A stretch of 6,678 nt of DNA from Chloroflexota bacterium (GTDB taxonomy: Bacteria; Chloroflexota; Dehalococcoidia; GIF9; UBA5629). Positions 1-5,197 of this stretch are shown here, one piece after another (position 1 is the stretch's first letter; every line of letters starts with the position of its first letter). The notes beneath the pieces were generated by a model that had not been told where the DNA came from, searched no databases, and was given only the letters and a program-made list of their open reading frames with translations. The stretch spans positions 1 through 6,678 of the forward strand of contig JAPLHI010000095.1 in assembly GCA_026389695.1 (NCBI GenBank), given 5' to 3'. The translations under genes and the position numbers were made by a program.

Positions 1-55
1 CCCCTGCAACTGTATTGACAATGCCTTTAATAGATATTACAGCACAGATATACCT

Positions 56-72
56 AAGGGTCAATAACCCTT
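56..72. terminator. Short hairpin, possible terminator of an upstream gene
   Basis: AAGGGT (56-61) and ACCCTT (67-72) form a perfect 6-bp stem with a 5-base loop. The plus-strand sequence after it is only weakly T-rich, so this is not a classical intrinsic terminator. It could end a transcript entering from left of the window, or be one member of the row of inverted repeats in this leader region. Confidence 0.25.
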
Positions 73-92
73 TGATAATCCGCTCCAAATTA

Positions 93-112
93 AATCGAAG
101 AAAGGTTCGATT
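93..112. repeat. Inverted repeat AATCGAA / TTCGATT
   Basis: AATCGAA (93-99) and TTCGATT (106-112) are a perfect 7-bp inverted repeat around a 6-base spacer. It directly abuts the palindrome at 113-126. It may be an operator half of a regulatory region for the gene at 186, or an RNA hairpin of a transcript coming from the left. The sequence alone does not decide between these. Confidence 0.4.
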
Positions 113-126
113 AAACTACATAGTTT
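113..126. promoter_or_regulatory. Palindrome AAACTA-CA-TAGTTT, operator-like
   Basis: A perfect 6+2+6 palindrome. Its right end overlaps the candidate -35 element (125-130) of the promoter proposed for the gene at 186, which is where a repressor would act. The cognate regulator is unknown. Confidence 0.35.
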
Positions 127-153
127 CTCACAAGGGAACAAACGGGGTAAAAT
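125..153 (+). promoter_or_regulatory. Candidate sigma-70-type promoter for the 68-aa gene
   Basis: TTCTCA (125-130, four of six matches to the -35 consensus) lies 17 bases before TAAAAT (148-153, five of six to the -10 consensus). Transcription would start near 160, giving a short leader that contains the Shine-Dalgarno GGGGAGG at 174-180. This is an inference from motif spacing. Confidence 0.35.
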
Positions 154-185
154 GAGCATGATTTATTTGTTCCGGGGAGGAAAAT

Positions 186-392
186 ATGCAGCAGGAAATT
201 ACTGAAAAAGACCGCCAGATGGCGGAAACGTGTGTCAAATGCCCGGTCTGTAACAGGGCCAGGAAAAACCAGAAGGGATTTGCTTTCTGGTTCGTCAAGA
301 TGATCGAGGGCGGCAAATGCCCCTATTGCAAGGCCTACGAGAAAGTCTACGGCCGCAAAGCGCACGAGCCCCTGCCTGTATCTGCTGATTAG
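186..392 (+). CDS. Small zinc-ribbon-like protein of unknown function
   Basis: A 68-residue soluble protein with no signal peptide. It has two cysteine knuckles: C16-x2-C19-x2-C22 near the N-terminus and C45-x2-C48 after a 22-residue spacer rich in aromatic and basic residues (GFAFWFVKMIEGG). Four of the five cysteines (probably C19/C22 with C45/C48, each followed by a turn) are spaced as in a rubredoxin-type zinc ribbon, so one structural Zn or Fe ion is the likely ligand. The start is well supported: GGGGAGG sits five bases before the ATG. The charged N-terminal 15 residues and the C-terminal tail (KAHEPLPVSAD) look flexible. I do not recognise a characterised family. The compact composition suggests a small nucleic-acid- or protein-binding accessory factor, but that is a guess. 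The acetyltransferase gene follows after 45 bases on the same strand and may be co-transcribed. Confidence 0.8.
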   Translation: MQQEITEKDRQMAETCVKCPVCNRARKNQKGFAFWFVKMIEGGKCPYCKAYEKVYGRKAHEPLPVSAD

Positions 393-410
393 TGTCCGGG
401 CACCGGAGAC
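393..410 (+). terminator. GC-rich hairpin just after the 68-aa gene
   Basis: TCCGG (395-399) and CCGGA (403-407) pair around a 3-base loop. The outer bases can extend the stem if one base bulges. It starts right after the stop codon at 390-392. No T-run follows, so it could be a weak or partial terminator or an mRNA 3'-end stabiliser rather than a full stop before the next gene. Confidence 0.3.
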
Positions 411-437
411 GCAACGGTCATACAACGGATTAAAACC

Positions 438-926
438 ATGATTGTAATAAGAAACGCATTGCCGCAAGATGTGGGTGATATCACCGAGATATACAATCAG
501 GCCATCCTGCACACAACGGCAACTTTTGACACCGAACCGAAATCAGCTGAAGACCAGCAAAAATGGTTTGCGGAGCATAATTCGCAATATCCAGTCCTGG
601 TAGCGGAAAAAGACAGTGCTGTAACCGGTTGGGCATCCCTATCAAGGTGGTCGGACCGCTGCGCCTACAGCGGGACGGCCGAGATCTCCCTTTATATAGC
701 CGAAGGGGAACGGGGCAAGGGGATCGGACGCAAGCTGTTCGAAGCAATCCTGCTTGAAGGGCAAAAGGCCGGGCTGCATACGGTCATCGCCAGGATAGTC
801 GAAGGCAATGCGGCAAGCATCCATCTCTGCGAGTCCGCAGGATTCATCCCAATCGGGACTATGCGCGAGGTCGGCCGCAAATTCGGTAAGCTTCTGAACG
901 TCCTTCTGCTGCAAAAAATCTATTGA
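438..926 (+). CDS. GNAT-family N-acetyltransferase, phosphinothricin/methionine-sulfone type
   Basis: A 162-residue cytoplasmic acetyltransferase, the usual length for the Pat/Bar/MddA branch of the GNAT superfamily, which transfers acetyl from acetyl-CoA to the amino group of small amino-acid-like substrates. Visible landmarks are the N-terminal strand IRNALPQDVGDITEIYNQAI, the family segment TTATFDTEP around residues 26-34, the acetyl-CoA pyrophosphate loop ERGKGIG (about residues 91-97), the NAASIHLCESAGF segment (about 124-136), and the C-terminal REVGRKFGKLLNVLLLQ segment, which in relatives reads G.KFG..LDV.. and closes the active site. The true substrate cannot be read from sequence; methionine sulfoximine/sulfone or another amino acid is plausible. 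There is no clear Shine-Dalgarno before the ATG, but the start fits the family N-terminus. It may be translated from a transcript shared with the small gene upstream, and it converges with the zinc-transport operon. Confidence 0.9.
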   Translation: MIVIRNALPQDVGDITEIYNQAILHTTATFDTEPKSAEDQQKWFAEHNSQYPVLVAEKDSAVTGWASLSRWSDRCAYSGTAEISLYIAEGERGKGIGRKLFEAILLEGQKAGLHTVIARIVEGNAASIHLCESAGFIPIGTMREVGRKFGKLLNVLLLQKIY

Positions 927-965
927 TACATTGTTCCCGGGATTTGGCGTAAAGCCACGTTGTAT
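926..965. terminator. Possible bidirectional hairpin between convergent genes
   Basis: A 4-bp stem TGGC (945-948) / GCCA (954-957) with loop gtaaa is flanked by an outer ATACA (926-930) / TGTAT (961-965) inverted repeat. It fills the 45-base gap between two convergent genes, where a two-way terminator is expected. The stem is short and interrupted and lacks a T-tract. Confidence 0.25.
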
Positions 966-971
966 GAAGGA

Positions 972-1796
972 TCACGCCCGTTCCGGTTTAGCCTTCTTGA
1001 AAATAGCCGTCAGTATATAAGACAGCAGAAGCACAAGGCCGCTCAATAAAATGATGGTGGCCCCAGACGCCAGGTTAAGCGCGTAAGACAGCCACAGCCC
1101 TCCCATGGTGAACATCATCCCGAAAACCACAGCCAGCAGCATCATCTTCTTCATATCATGCGTAAACTGCCTGGCCAGCGCGGCCGGAAAGGTTAGCATA
1201 GCTATCACCAGAATCATGCCCACTACCCTGATCAACACAACTACCGTAAGCGCTACCATGCATAACAGCAACAGGTAAAGTCCATTCACAGGCATGCCGA
1301 CGGCGGTGCTGAATTCCTCGTCGAAGGAGAGCAGGAGGAATTCCTTGTAGAATGCGACCACAATACCCAGGATGACAACATCCAGTGCCATCATGAGATA
1401 TATATCACTCACAGGCACGGTGAGAATATTGCCGAAGAGATAGCTCATCAGGTCAGGCGCGTATCCCGCAGAAAGCCCGATGAAAATAACGCCCAGCGCC
1501 ATTCCCAGCGCCCAGAGTATTCCTGTGGCCGTATCTTCGGGGAGTTTTGTCTTACGTGTCACCAACCCCATGGTGAGAGCGGATAACAGGGCAAAAACCA
1601 TAGCGCCTAACACCGGGCTGAACTTGAGTAAATAACCCAGGCCGATACCGCCAAAAGAGGCATGCGCGATGCTGCCGCTCATAGAGACTATTTTTTTTAC
1701 CACCACGTAGACACCGACAATGCCACAGGCAATCGAAGCCAGCAGCCCTGCCATCAGGGCATTGCGCATAAACTCGAATTGAAATGCATCAAACAT
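972..1796 (-). CDS. znuB: Zinc ABC transporter permease (ABC-3 family)
   Basis: A 274-residue integral membrane protein that would form the homodimeric channel of a metal-uptake ABC transporter in the cytoplasmic membrane. Hydrophobic segments run nearly the full length (roughly 14-34, 45-80, 92-110, 130-150, 171-210, 219-240, 245-268), consistent with the 7-9 helices of this family. Family signatures include the GSIAHASFGGIGLGYLL region after the first helix, SYLFGNIL near 118-125, the cytoplasmic coupling segment SFDEEFSTAVGMPV that contacts the ATPase, and the SGATIILLSG stretch in the last helix. The ATG lies one base after the ATPase stop codon, and its GAGGGAG ribosome site lies inside the end of the ATPase gene, so the two are translationally coupled. 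Zinc rather than manganese as substrate is inferred from the regulator and operator. It is the last gene of the operon. Confidence 0.92.
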   Translation of the reverse strand: MFDAFQFEFMRNALMAGLLASIACGIVGVYVVVKKIVSMSGSIAHASFGGIGLGYLLKFSPVLGAMVFALLSALTMGLVTRKTKLPEDTATGILWALGMALGVIFIGLSAGYAPDLMSYLFGNILTVPVSDIYLMMALDVVILGIVVAFYKEFLLLSFDEEFSTAVGMPVNGLYLLLLCMVALTVVVLIRVVGMILVIAMLTFPAALARQFTHDMKKMMLLAVVFGMMFTMGGLWLSYALNLASGATIILLSGLVLLLSYILTAIFKKAKPERA

Positions 1797-1797
1797 A

Positions 1798-2556
1798 TCA
1801 ATGCTCCCTCAGTACCCGGTGAGGAATATCACCGTGAGCGATGAGCTGTACCGGACATTTGTATGTGGCTTCGAGTATTTCCGGTGTAATTTCCTTTGAT
1901 CCGTGGTAATAAAGTTGCACATTGAGACAGGCTATCTTGTCGACAAAAACCGATACCGCGCCGATATCATGTGAAACCATGATAATGGACATTTCCTTTT
2001 TCAGGTTCGCCAAGAGCTCATAAAACTCAGTCTGCATTGCCGAATCTACACTGGCCGTGGGTTCATCGAGCAGTAGCAGCCTGGGCTCACCTACCAGTGC
2101 CCTTGCAATGAAGGCCCGCTGCTGCTGTCCCCCAGAAAGGTCACCGATTTGCGCCCCGGCATGGTCCAGCATCCCTACCCTCATCAGTGCTTTTTGGGCA
2201 GCATCCTTATCTGGCCGTCCATAGCGCTTCAGCAGACCTGTCCTGCCGTAGCGGCCCATGAGTACAACGTCCCACACACTCACGGGAAAATCCAGGGAGA
2301 AATGGCTGGTCTGTGGCACATATCCCACACTGCAACGACTTTTAACCGGCGGGTTGCCCAGCACAGTCACCATACCTTTGTCCGGCTGAATCAGGCCCAG
2401 GATTACCTTAAGCAGGGTGCTTTTGCCACCGCCGTTAGGCCCTATGATACCCAGAAAATCATGTTCGGCTACGCGCAGATTGATATCTTCAAGAGCAGAA
2501 GTGCCGTTGTAGCTCACCCACACATGCTCCAGTCTCACAACATCACTATCTGTCAT
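1798..2556 (-). CDS. znuC: Zinc ABC transporter ATP-binding protein
   Basis: A 252-residue cytoplasmic ATPase that powers metal import through the permease encoded next to it. All ABC motifs are intact: Walker A GPNGGGKST at residues 39-47, Q-loop glutamine near 82 (GYVPQ), signature LSGGQ at 140-144, Walker B LLLLDEP at 160-166 with catalytic E165, D-loop SVD just after, and switch histidine H196 (VSHD). The length and the C-terminal tail ending HGDIPHRVLREH are typical of the metal-importer branch (ZnuC/MntB/TroB) rather than of other ABC classes. The start lies two bases after the lipoprotein stop codon, so expression is coupled. Fully functional as judged from its motifs; the metal is inferred from context. 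Confidence 0.95.
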   Translation of the reverse strand: MTDSDVVRLEHVWVSYNGTSALEDINLRVAEHDFLGIIGPNGGGKSTLLKVILGLIQPDKGMVTVLGNPPVKSRCSVGYVPQTSHFSLDFPVSVWDVVLMGRYGRTGLLKRYGRPDKDAAQKALMRVGMLDHAGAQIGDLSGGQQQRAFIARALVGEPRLLLLDEPTASVDSAMQTEFYELLANLKKEMSIIMVSHDIGAVSVFVDKIACLNVQLYYHGSKEITPEILEATYKCPVQLIAHGDIPHRVLREH

Positions 2557-2558
2557 CG

Positions 2559-3473
2559 CTATTTAAAAGCCTCTCTGATCGCCCGGGCTACATTGCGCAT
2601 GTTCTCAAGGTAATCCGGGTAGAGATCGCTGATAGCTACGACGCTGCCACCAATCTCATGGGCGATTGTCTCGGCGCTACGTATATCGAATTCAGGTGAG
2701 ACAAAAATAATCTTAATATTACTCGTTTTCGCTTCATTAATCAGCCTGGCCATATAAGCCGCCTTCGGCTCTTTGCCTTCCCGCTCGATGCCCAGCTGTT
2801 TCAATCCATAATCCCTCGCAAAATACCCCCAGGCGGGGTGATACACAATAAAGGTTCTATCAGCGGCGCCGTCAAGCGTAGATTTTATATTGGAATCCAG
2901 AGAATCAAGTTTCATCAGGTAGTCATCCCGGTTCTGCTCATAATATTGACGATTTAAAGGATCGATTTTGGAAAGACCGTCACATATATTGCCAACCATG
3001 ATTTTAACATTACACACGGATGTCCATATGTGTGAATCGATACCCGGTTCATCGGGGTCCGTGCTCTCCATCAATTCGATACCCTTACTGCAGTCCACCA
3101 CCAGAATATCTTTGTTCTGTGCAATCAGCTTGTCCAGCCAGGTAAGCTCAAATTCCAGTGGCGACCCTACCTTAGCATATATCTTCGCCCTGCTGAGTTG
3201 CACCATCTGGGCGGGAGTGACCTCGTAAGTATGCGGATTGGCGCCCGGCGGCACCATTACAGTGACTTCAACCCTGTCGCCGCCGACACTTTTCGCAAAC
3301 TCTTCCTGTGGCAGGATACTGACTATTACACCTATCTTACCATCGGATGCCTGCTGCGGCGCTTGAGTACACGCAACCGTTAATAAGTTAAATAACAAAA
3401 CTATGATGAGCGGGATAGCAGACCTTATCATGCCTCTTTTATGTAATTCCCTGAATACATTGCTTAAATGCAT
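2559..3473 (-). CDS. znuA: Zinc-binding lipoprotein of ABC importer (cluster A-I)
   Basis: A 304-residue extracytoplasmic solute-binding lipoprotein that captures the metal and delivers it to the permease. After a basic n-region (R17) a hydrophobic stretch, IPLIIVLLFNLLTVAC, ends in a lipobox at C35, so the mature protein should be lipid-anchored. Predicted metal ligands by family position are H81 (ANPHTYEVTP), H148 (DSHIW), H212 (VYHPAWGYF) and an acidic residue, probably D283 (ISDLYPDYLENM) or E261 (SPEFD). The His-rich loop common in zinc-specific ZnuA proteins, expected between the first and second histidine, is missing; that stretch is acidic instead (ESTDPDEPG). The chosen ATG is two bases after the regulator's stop and relies on coupling. 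An internal ATG at residue 15 (3429-3431) would give a more typical signal peptide and has AGAGG very close before it, so the true start is uncertain. Zinc specificity is inferred from the regulator. Confidence 0.92.
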   Translation of the reverse strand: MHLSNVFRELHKRGMIRSAIPLIIVLLFNLLTVACTQAPQQASDGKIGVIVSILPQEEFAKSVGGDRVEVTVMVPPGANPHTYEVTPAQMVQLSRAKIYAKVGSPLEFELTWLDKLIAQNKDILVVDCSKGIELMESTDPDEPGIDSHIWTSVCNVKIMVGNICDGLSKIDPLNRQYYEQNRDDYLMKLDSLDSNIKSTLDGAADRTFIVYHPAWGYFARDYGLKQLGIEREGKEPKAAYMARLINEAKTSNIKIIFVSPEFDIRSAETIAHEIGGSVVAISDLYPDYLENMRNVARAIREAFK

Positions 3474-3475
3474 TG

Positions 3476-3907
3476 TCAGTTTTTCTTATTCTTCCGGCAG
3501 TTAATGCAGCGGCCCATGAATTCCAGCAGGTGCCTGTCGATTTCGAAACCTGTTTCGTTCACCAGCCGGTTCTCCAATCCATCGAGCTCACAATCGGTAA
3601 AGTCCACGACTTTTCCACAGCCTCTGCACACAAGGTGATGGTGATGTCCTCCAGGCCTTGTAAGGTAGCTGCGGCAAGTATCACCGATATGCACCTCGCA
3701 AAGCAGGCCGCTTGACTCCAGAAGTTCCAGCGTGCGGTAAACTGTGACCAGTCCTATGCCAGGGTACTTATGCTGCAACCTGCTGTAAATATCAGACGGT
3801 GTAAGGTGTTCCTCACTTTCATTGATGACATCTATAATCGCACGCCTCTGCGGCGTCAGCTTGAAACCCCTCTTCCTTAACTCAGCCGCGATACTTTTGC
3901 TTGTCAT
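3476..3907 (-). CDS. zur: Fur-family metalloregulator, probably zinc uptake regulator Zur
   Basis: A 143-residue DNA-binding repressor. The N-terminal winged helix carries the family landmarks LTPQRRAIIDVI (18-29), LTPSDIYSRLQ (35-45) and recognition-helix region GLVTVYRTLELLE (52-64). The dimerisation domain has the structural zinc site C94-x2-C97 and C134-x2-C137. A sensor site can be read from C78, the run H88-H91 (GGHHHHLVCRGCG) and later acidic or His residues. The cysteine about ten residues before the histidine run resembles actinobacterial Zur proteins. It is first in an operon with the importer genes (2-base gap), and the operator upstream implies it represses itself and the importer when zinc is plentiful. 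Fur or PerR function is less likely from this context but is not excluded by sequence. No strong Shine-Dalgarno precedes the ATG. Confidence 0.85.
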   Translation of the reverse strand: MTSKSIAAELRKRGFKLTPQRRAIIDVINESEEHLTPSDIYSRLQHKYPGIGLVTVYRTLELLESSGLLCEVHIGDTCRSYLTRPGGHHHHLVCRGCGKVVDFTDCELDGLENRLVNETGFEIDRHLLEFMGRCINCRKNKKN

Positions 3908-3925
3908 AGTACTTCGTATCTTAAT

Positions 3926-3940
3926 TGAAAATGGTTTTCA
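3926..3940. promoter_or_regulatory. Zur-box-like operator
   Basis: TGAAAATGGTTTTCA has perfect 6-base inverted arms around a TGG centre, and AA/TT pairs flank it outside one mismatch. It lies 19 bases upstream of the regulator's start codon. As I recall it, the actinobacterial Zur consensus is TGAAAATGATTTTCA, differing at one base. It is unlike the E. coli Zur site. Binding here would block the promoter of the regulator and transporter operon. Confidence 0.75.
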
Positions 3941-3969
3941 TTTATAATCGTAACAAGAGATACGGACTA
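3941..3969 (-). promoter_or_regulatory. Candidate promoter of the zur-znuACB operon
   Basis: On the minus strand TATAAA (3941-3946, five of six to the -10 consensus) directly abuts the operator. Seventeen bases further upstream lies TAGTCC (3964-3969), a poor -35 match of three of six. Transcription would start inside the operator, a layout suited to repression by a bound Zur. The -10 element is reasonable and the -35 is weak. Confidence 0.4.
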
Positions 3970-4032
3970 TGTCAAACACGGATGTACATCGTGGTTGGGT
4001 GGAACGGCGCTGCAATGACAGGATGAGCAAAT

Positions 4033-4066
4033 GTCATCGCGAGGGCTATAGGCCCGTAGCGATCTC
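4033..4066. repeat. REP-like palindromic repeat, copy A (intergenic)
   Basis: A 34-bp palindromic element. The outer stem is ATCGC (4036-4040) with GCGAT (4059-4063); the inner stem is GGGC (4043-4046) with GCCC (4052-4055) around loop TATAG. It shares 21 of 34 positions and identical length with copy B at 5531-5564, including GTCA, GCGAGG, CGT and TCTC blocks. It lies between the flavin reductase gene and the zur operon, both read on the minus strand. It could act as a weak terminator or 3'-end stabiliser for the upstream unit. Confidence 0.7.
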
Positions 4067-4075
4067 ACAACACAC

Positions 4076-4093
4076 GAAGCTTAAGTAAGCTTC
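4076..4093 (-). terminator. Hairpin over the stop codon of the flavin reductase gene
   Basis: GAAGCTT (4076-4082) and AAGCTTC (4087-4093) form a perfect 7-bp stem with a 4-base loop. The TAA stop codon lies across the loop and stem. The minus-strand sequence after it is GU-rich but has no U-run. It may combine with the adjacent palindromic repeat as a composite transcript end. Confidence 0.35.
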
Positions 4094-4647
4094 CGTCCAA
4101 TCTTAAAGGCCTTTCCCACCACTTCACCCAGTCCATAGTAAACATTGGCCGGCAGTGTCCAGATCAGCGGATTTATCTTTTTAACGTCGGGCTGTTCTCC
4201 GCTGAAGCAGTCTGCGGAGACATAGACCTCCTCAATTTTACCTATCACCAGTATATGGCTGCCGAGGTCCAACATATGCATAATTTTGCACTCCATATTC
4301 ACAGGGCATTGTTTTATCATCGGCGCAGCCTTCAAACTGCCGTAAAACACTTTGAATCCGCAAACCTTTACCTTGTCCTCTTTAGCGCCTGATACTATAC
4401 CGCAGTGATCCGTTTCTTTAGCTTGATCGACCGACGGAACGTTGACGGAGAAGGTCATATTTTCCTTCATTCCCTTTAACGTATGACGCTGGTGCCGTAT
4501 GGCTACCGATATCATGGGTGGTTCACTGCACGCAATACCTGCCCACGCAACGGTCATAAAATTAGGCTTGCCTTCAACATTGGACCCGATTAGCAGGGCG
4601 GGCATAGGGTACATGAGCGTTTGAGGCCCGATCTTAACCTTTTCCAT
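4081..4647 (-). CDS. Flavin reductase family protein, flavoredoxin-like
   Basis: A 188-residue cytoplasmic FMN-binding split-barrel protein of the flavin-reductase-like superfamily. Family landmarks are LIGSNVEGKPNFMTVAWAGI (residues 19-38), SEPPMISVAIRHQRHTLKGM (41-60), which typically supplies backbone and Arg/His contacts to FMN, TFSVNVPS (65-72), the barrel strand GSHILVIGKIEEVYV (129-143), and the C-terminal Y-YGLGEVVGKAFKIGRKL tail seen in flavoredoxin-type members. Such proteins carry electrons via bound FMN or reduce flavins with NAD(P)H; the actual donor and acceptor are unknown. The start is supported by AAAGGAG about eight bases before the ATG. It follows the SRPBCC gene by 27 bases and is probably co-transcribed. 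Length is normal for the family and I see no damage. Confidence 0.88.
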   Translation of the reverse strand: MEKVKIGPQTLMYPMPALLIGSNVEGKPNFMTVAWAGIACSEPPMISVAIRHQRHTLKGMKENMTFSVNVPSVDQAKETDHCGIVSGAKEDKVKVCGFKVFYGSLKAAPMIKQCPVNMECKIMHMLDLGSHILVIGKIEEVYVSADCFSGEQPDVKKINPLIWTLPANVYYGLGEVVGKAFKIGRKLT

Positions 4648-4674
4648 AATCCGTCTCCTTTTACAATTCCATAC

Positions 4675-5064
4675 TTATTTTTCAAGCATTTCCTTCATGG
4701 GAGTCCAGTAGTAATCAATCCAACCCTGTTTTATATCCTCATAAAACTCTTCCGGTACACCTGTCTGCACAAAGGTAAGCTTGGTTCCGCCTTGCACTTC
4801 TTTGAATGAAAATGTCGCCTTAGAGTAGTGCCCTTCAGGCCAGTCGTTATAGCGCCAGGCCTGGACGATTTTTACATCGGGCACTAACTCCAGTTGTGTC
4901 CCTTCAATGTAATCTCCCACGTTGAATTTACCACCCGCTTTACGACTGATGCTGGCCTCATCTCCAGCCAGTTCTGCGTGCTTCTTTGAATCCATAAGTA
5001 TCTCATATACCTCGTGCGGGTCGGCCTTGAAAGTGGCCTGCTGGCGAATATCTTTGGTCTCCAT
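4675..5064 (-). CDS. SRPBCC (START/AHSA1-like) domain protein
   Basis: A single-domain 129-residue soluble protein of the Bet v1-like SRPBCC superfamily, with the activator-of-Hsp90-homology (AHSA1) style of sequence. The visible pattern is an N-terminal strand and helix (IRQQATFKADPHEVYEILMD), then KHAELAG and the AGGKFNVGDYIEGTQLELVPDVKIVQAWRYNDWPEGHYSKATFSF core typical of AHSA1-like proteins, the strand GTKLTFVQTGVPEEFYEDIKQGW, and the long C-terminal helix YYWTPMKEMLEK that caps the hydrophobic cavity. Such domains bind hydrophobic ligands or other proteins; no ligand can be deduced here. A strong AGGAGG lies six bases before the ATG. It heads a two-gene unit with the flavin reductase and is transcribed divergently from the winged-helix gene. 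Confidence 0.88.
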   Translation of the reverse strand: METKDIRQQATFKADPHEVYEILMDSKKHAELAGDEASISRKAGGKFNVGDYIEGTQLELVPDVKIVQAWRYNDWPEGHYSKATFSFKEVQGGTKLTFVQTGVPEEFYEDIKQGWIDYYWTPMKEMLEK

Positions 5065-5084
5065 CTCTACCTCCTGTTACGTGG

Positions 5085-5112
5085 AGTATATAAAATATTT
5101 CACAATAAACAA
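5085..5112 (-). promoter_or_regulatory. Candidate promoter for the SRPBCC-flavin reductase unit
   Basis: On the minus strand TATACT (5085-5090, five of six to the -10 consensus) follows TTGTTT (5107-5112, three of six to the -35) at a 16-base spacing within an AT-rich stretch. Transcription would start about a dozen bases before the start codon, leaving just room for the AGGAGG site. Confidence 0.35.
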
Positions 5113-5150
5113 AATTACTGGTATCGAAAAACGGGTAAGGTTGAAAAATG

Positions 5151-5179
5151 TCCACATATGCTGTACGCTAGAACATAAT
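5151..5179 (+). promoter_or_regulatory. Candidate promoter for the winged-helix gene
   Basis: TCCACA (5151-5156, four of six) and CATAAT (5174-5179, five of six) are 17 bases apart. The start of transcription would fall near 5186, only about 12 bases before the ATG at 5198. That fits the lack of a Shine-Dalgarno and suggests a very short leader. Motif-based inference only. Confidence 0.3.
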
Positions 5180-5197
5180 AAGTGTGCGTTATCAGAT

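Noticed and set aside
15..43. TTGACA at 15-20 as the -35 of a promoter
   Set aside because: No acceptable -10 element occurs 16-18 bases downstream (best TACAGC, three of six).
2..67. Open plus-strand frame from the left edge to a TAA at 65-67, possibly the tail of an upstream gene
   Set aside because: Only 21 codons are visible with no recognisable motif; a stretch this short can be open by chance.
111..512. Minus-strand 133-codon frame over the leader and the small gene
   Set aside because: It overlaps two supported plus-strand genes, shows no domain and has no ribosome site that I can see.
2149..2613. Plus-strand 154-codon frame within the ATPase and lipoprotein genes
   Set aside because: It is a shadow of genes with complete family motifs on the other strand, with His/Gln-rich composition typical of antisense frames.
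4922..5197. Upstream extension (92 residues) of the winged-helix reading frame
   Set aside because: It runs antisense over the SRPBCC gene, which has a strong ribosome site, and its composition is unlike protein. The family N-terminus fits the ATG at 5198.
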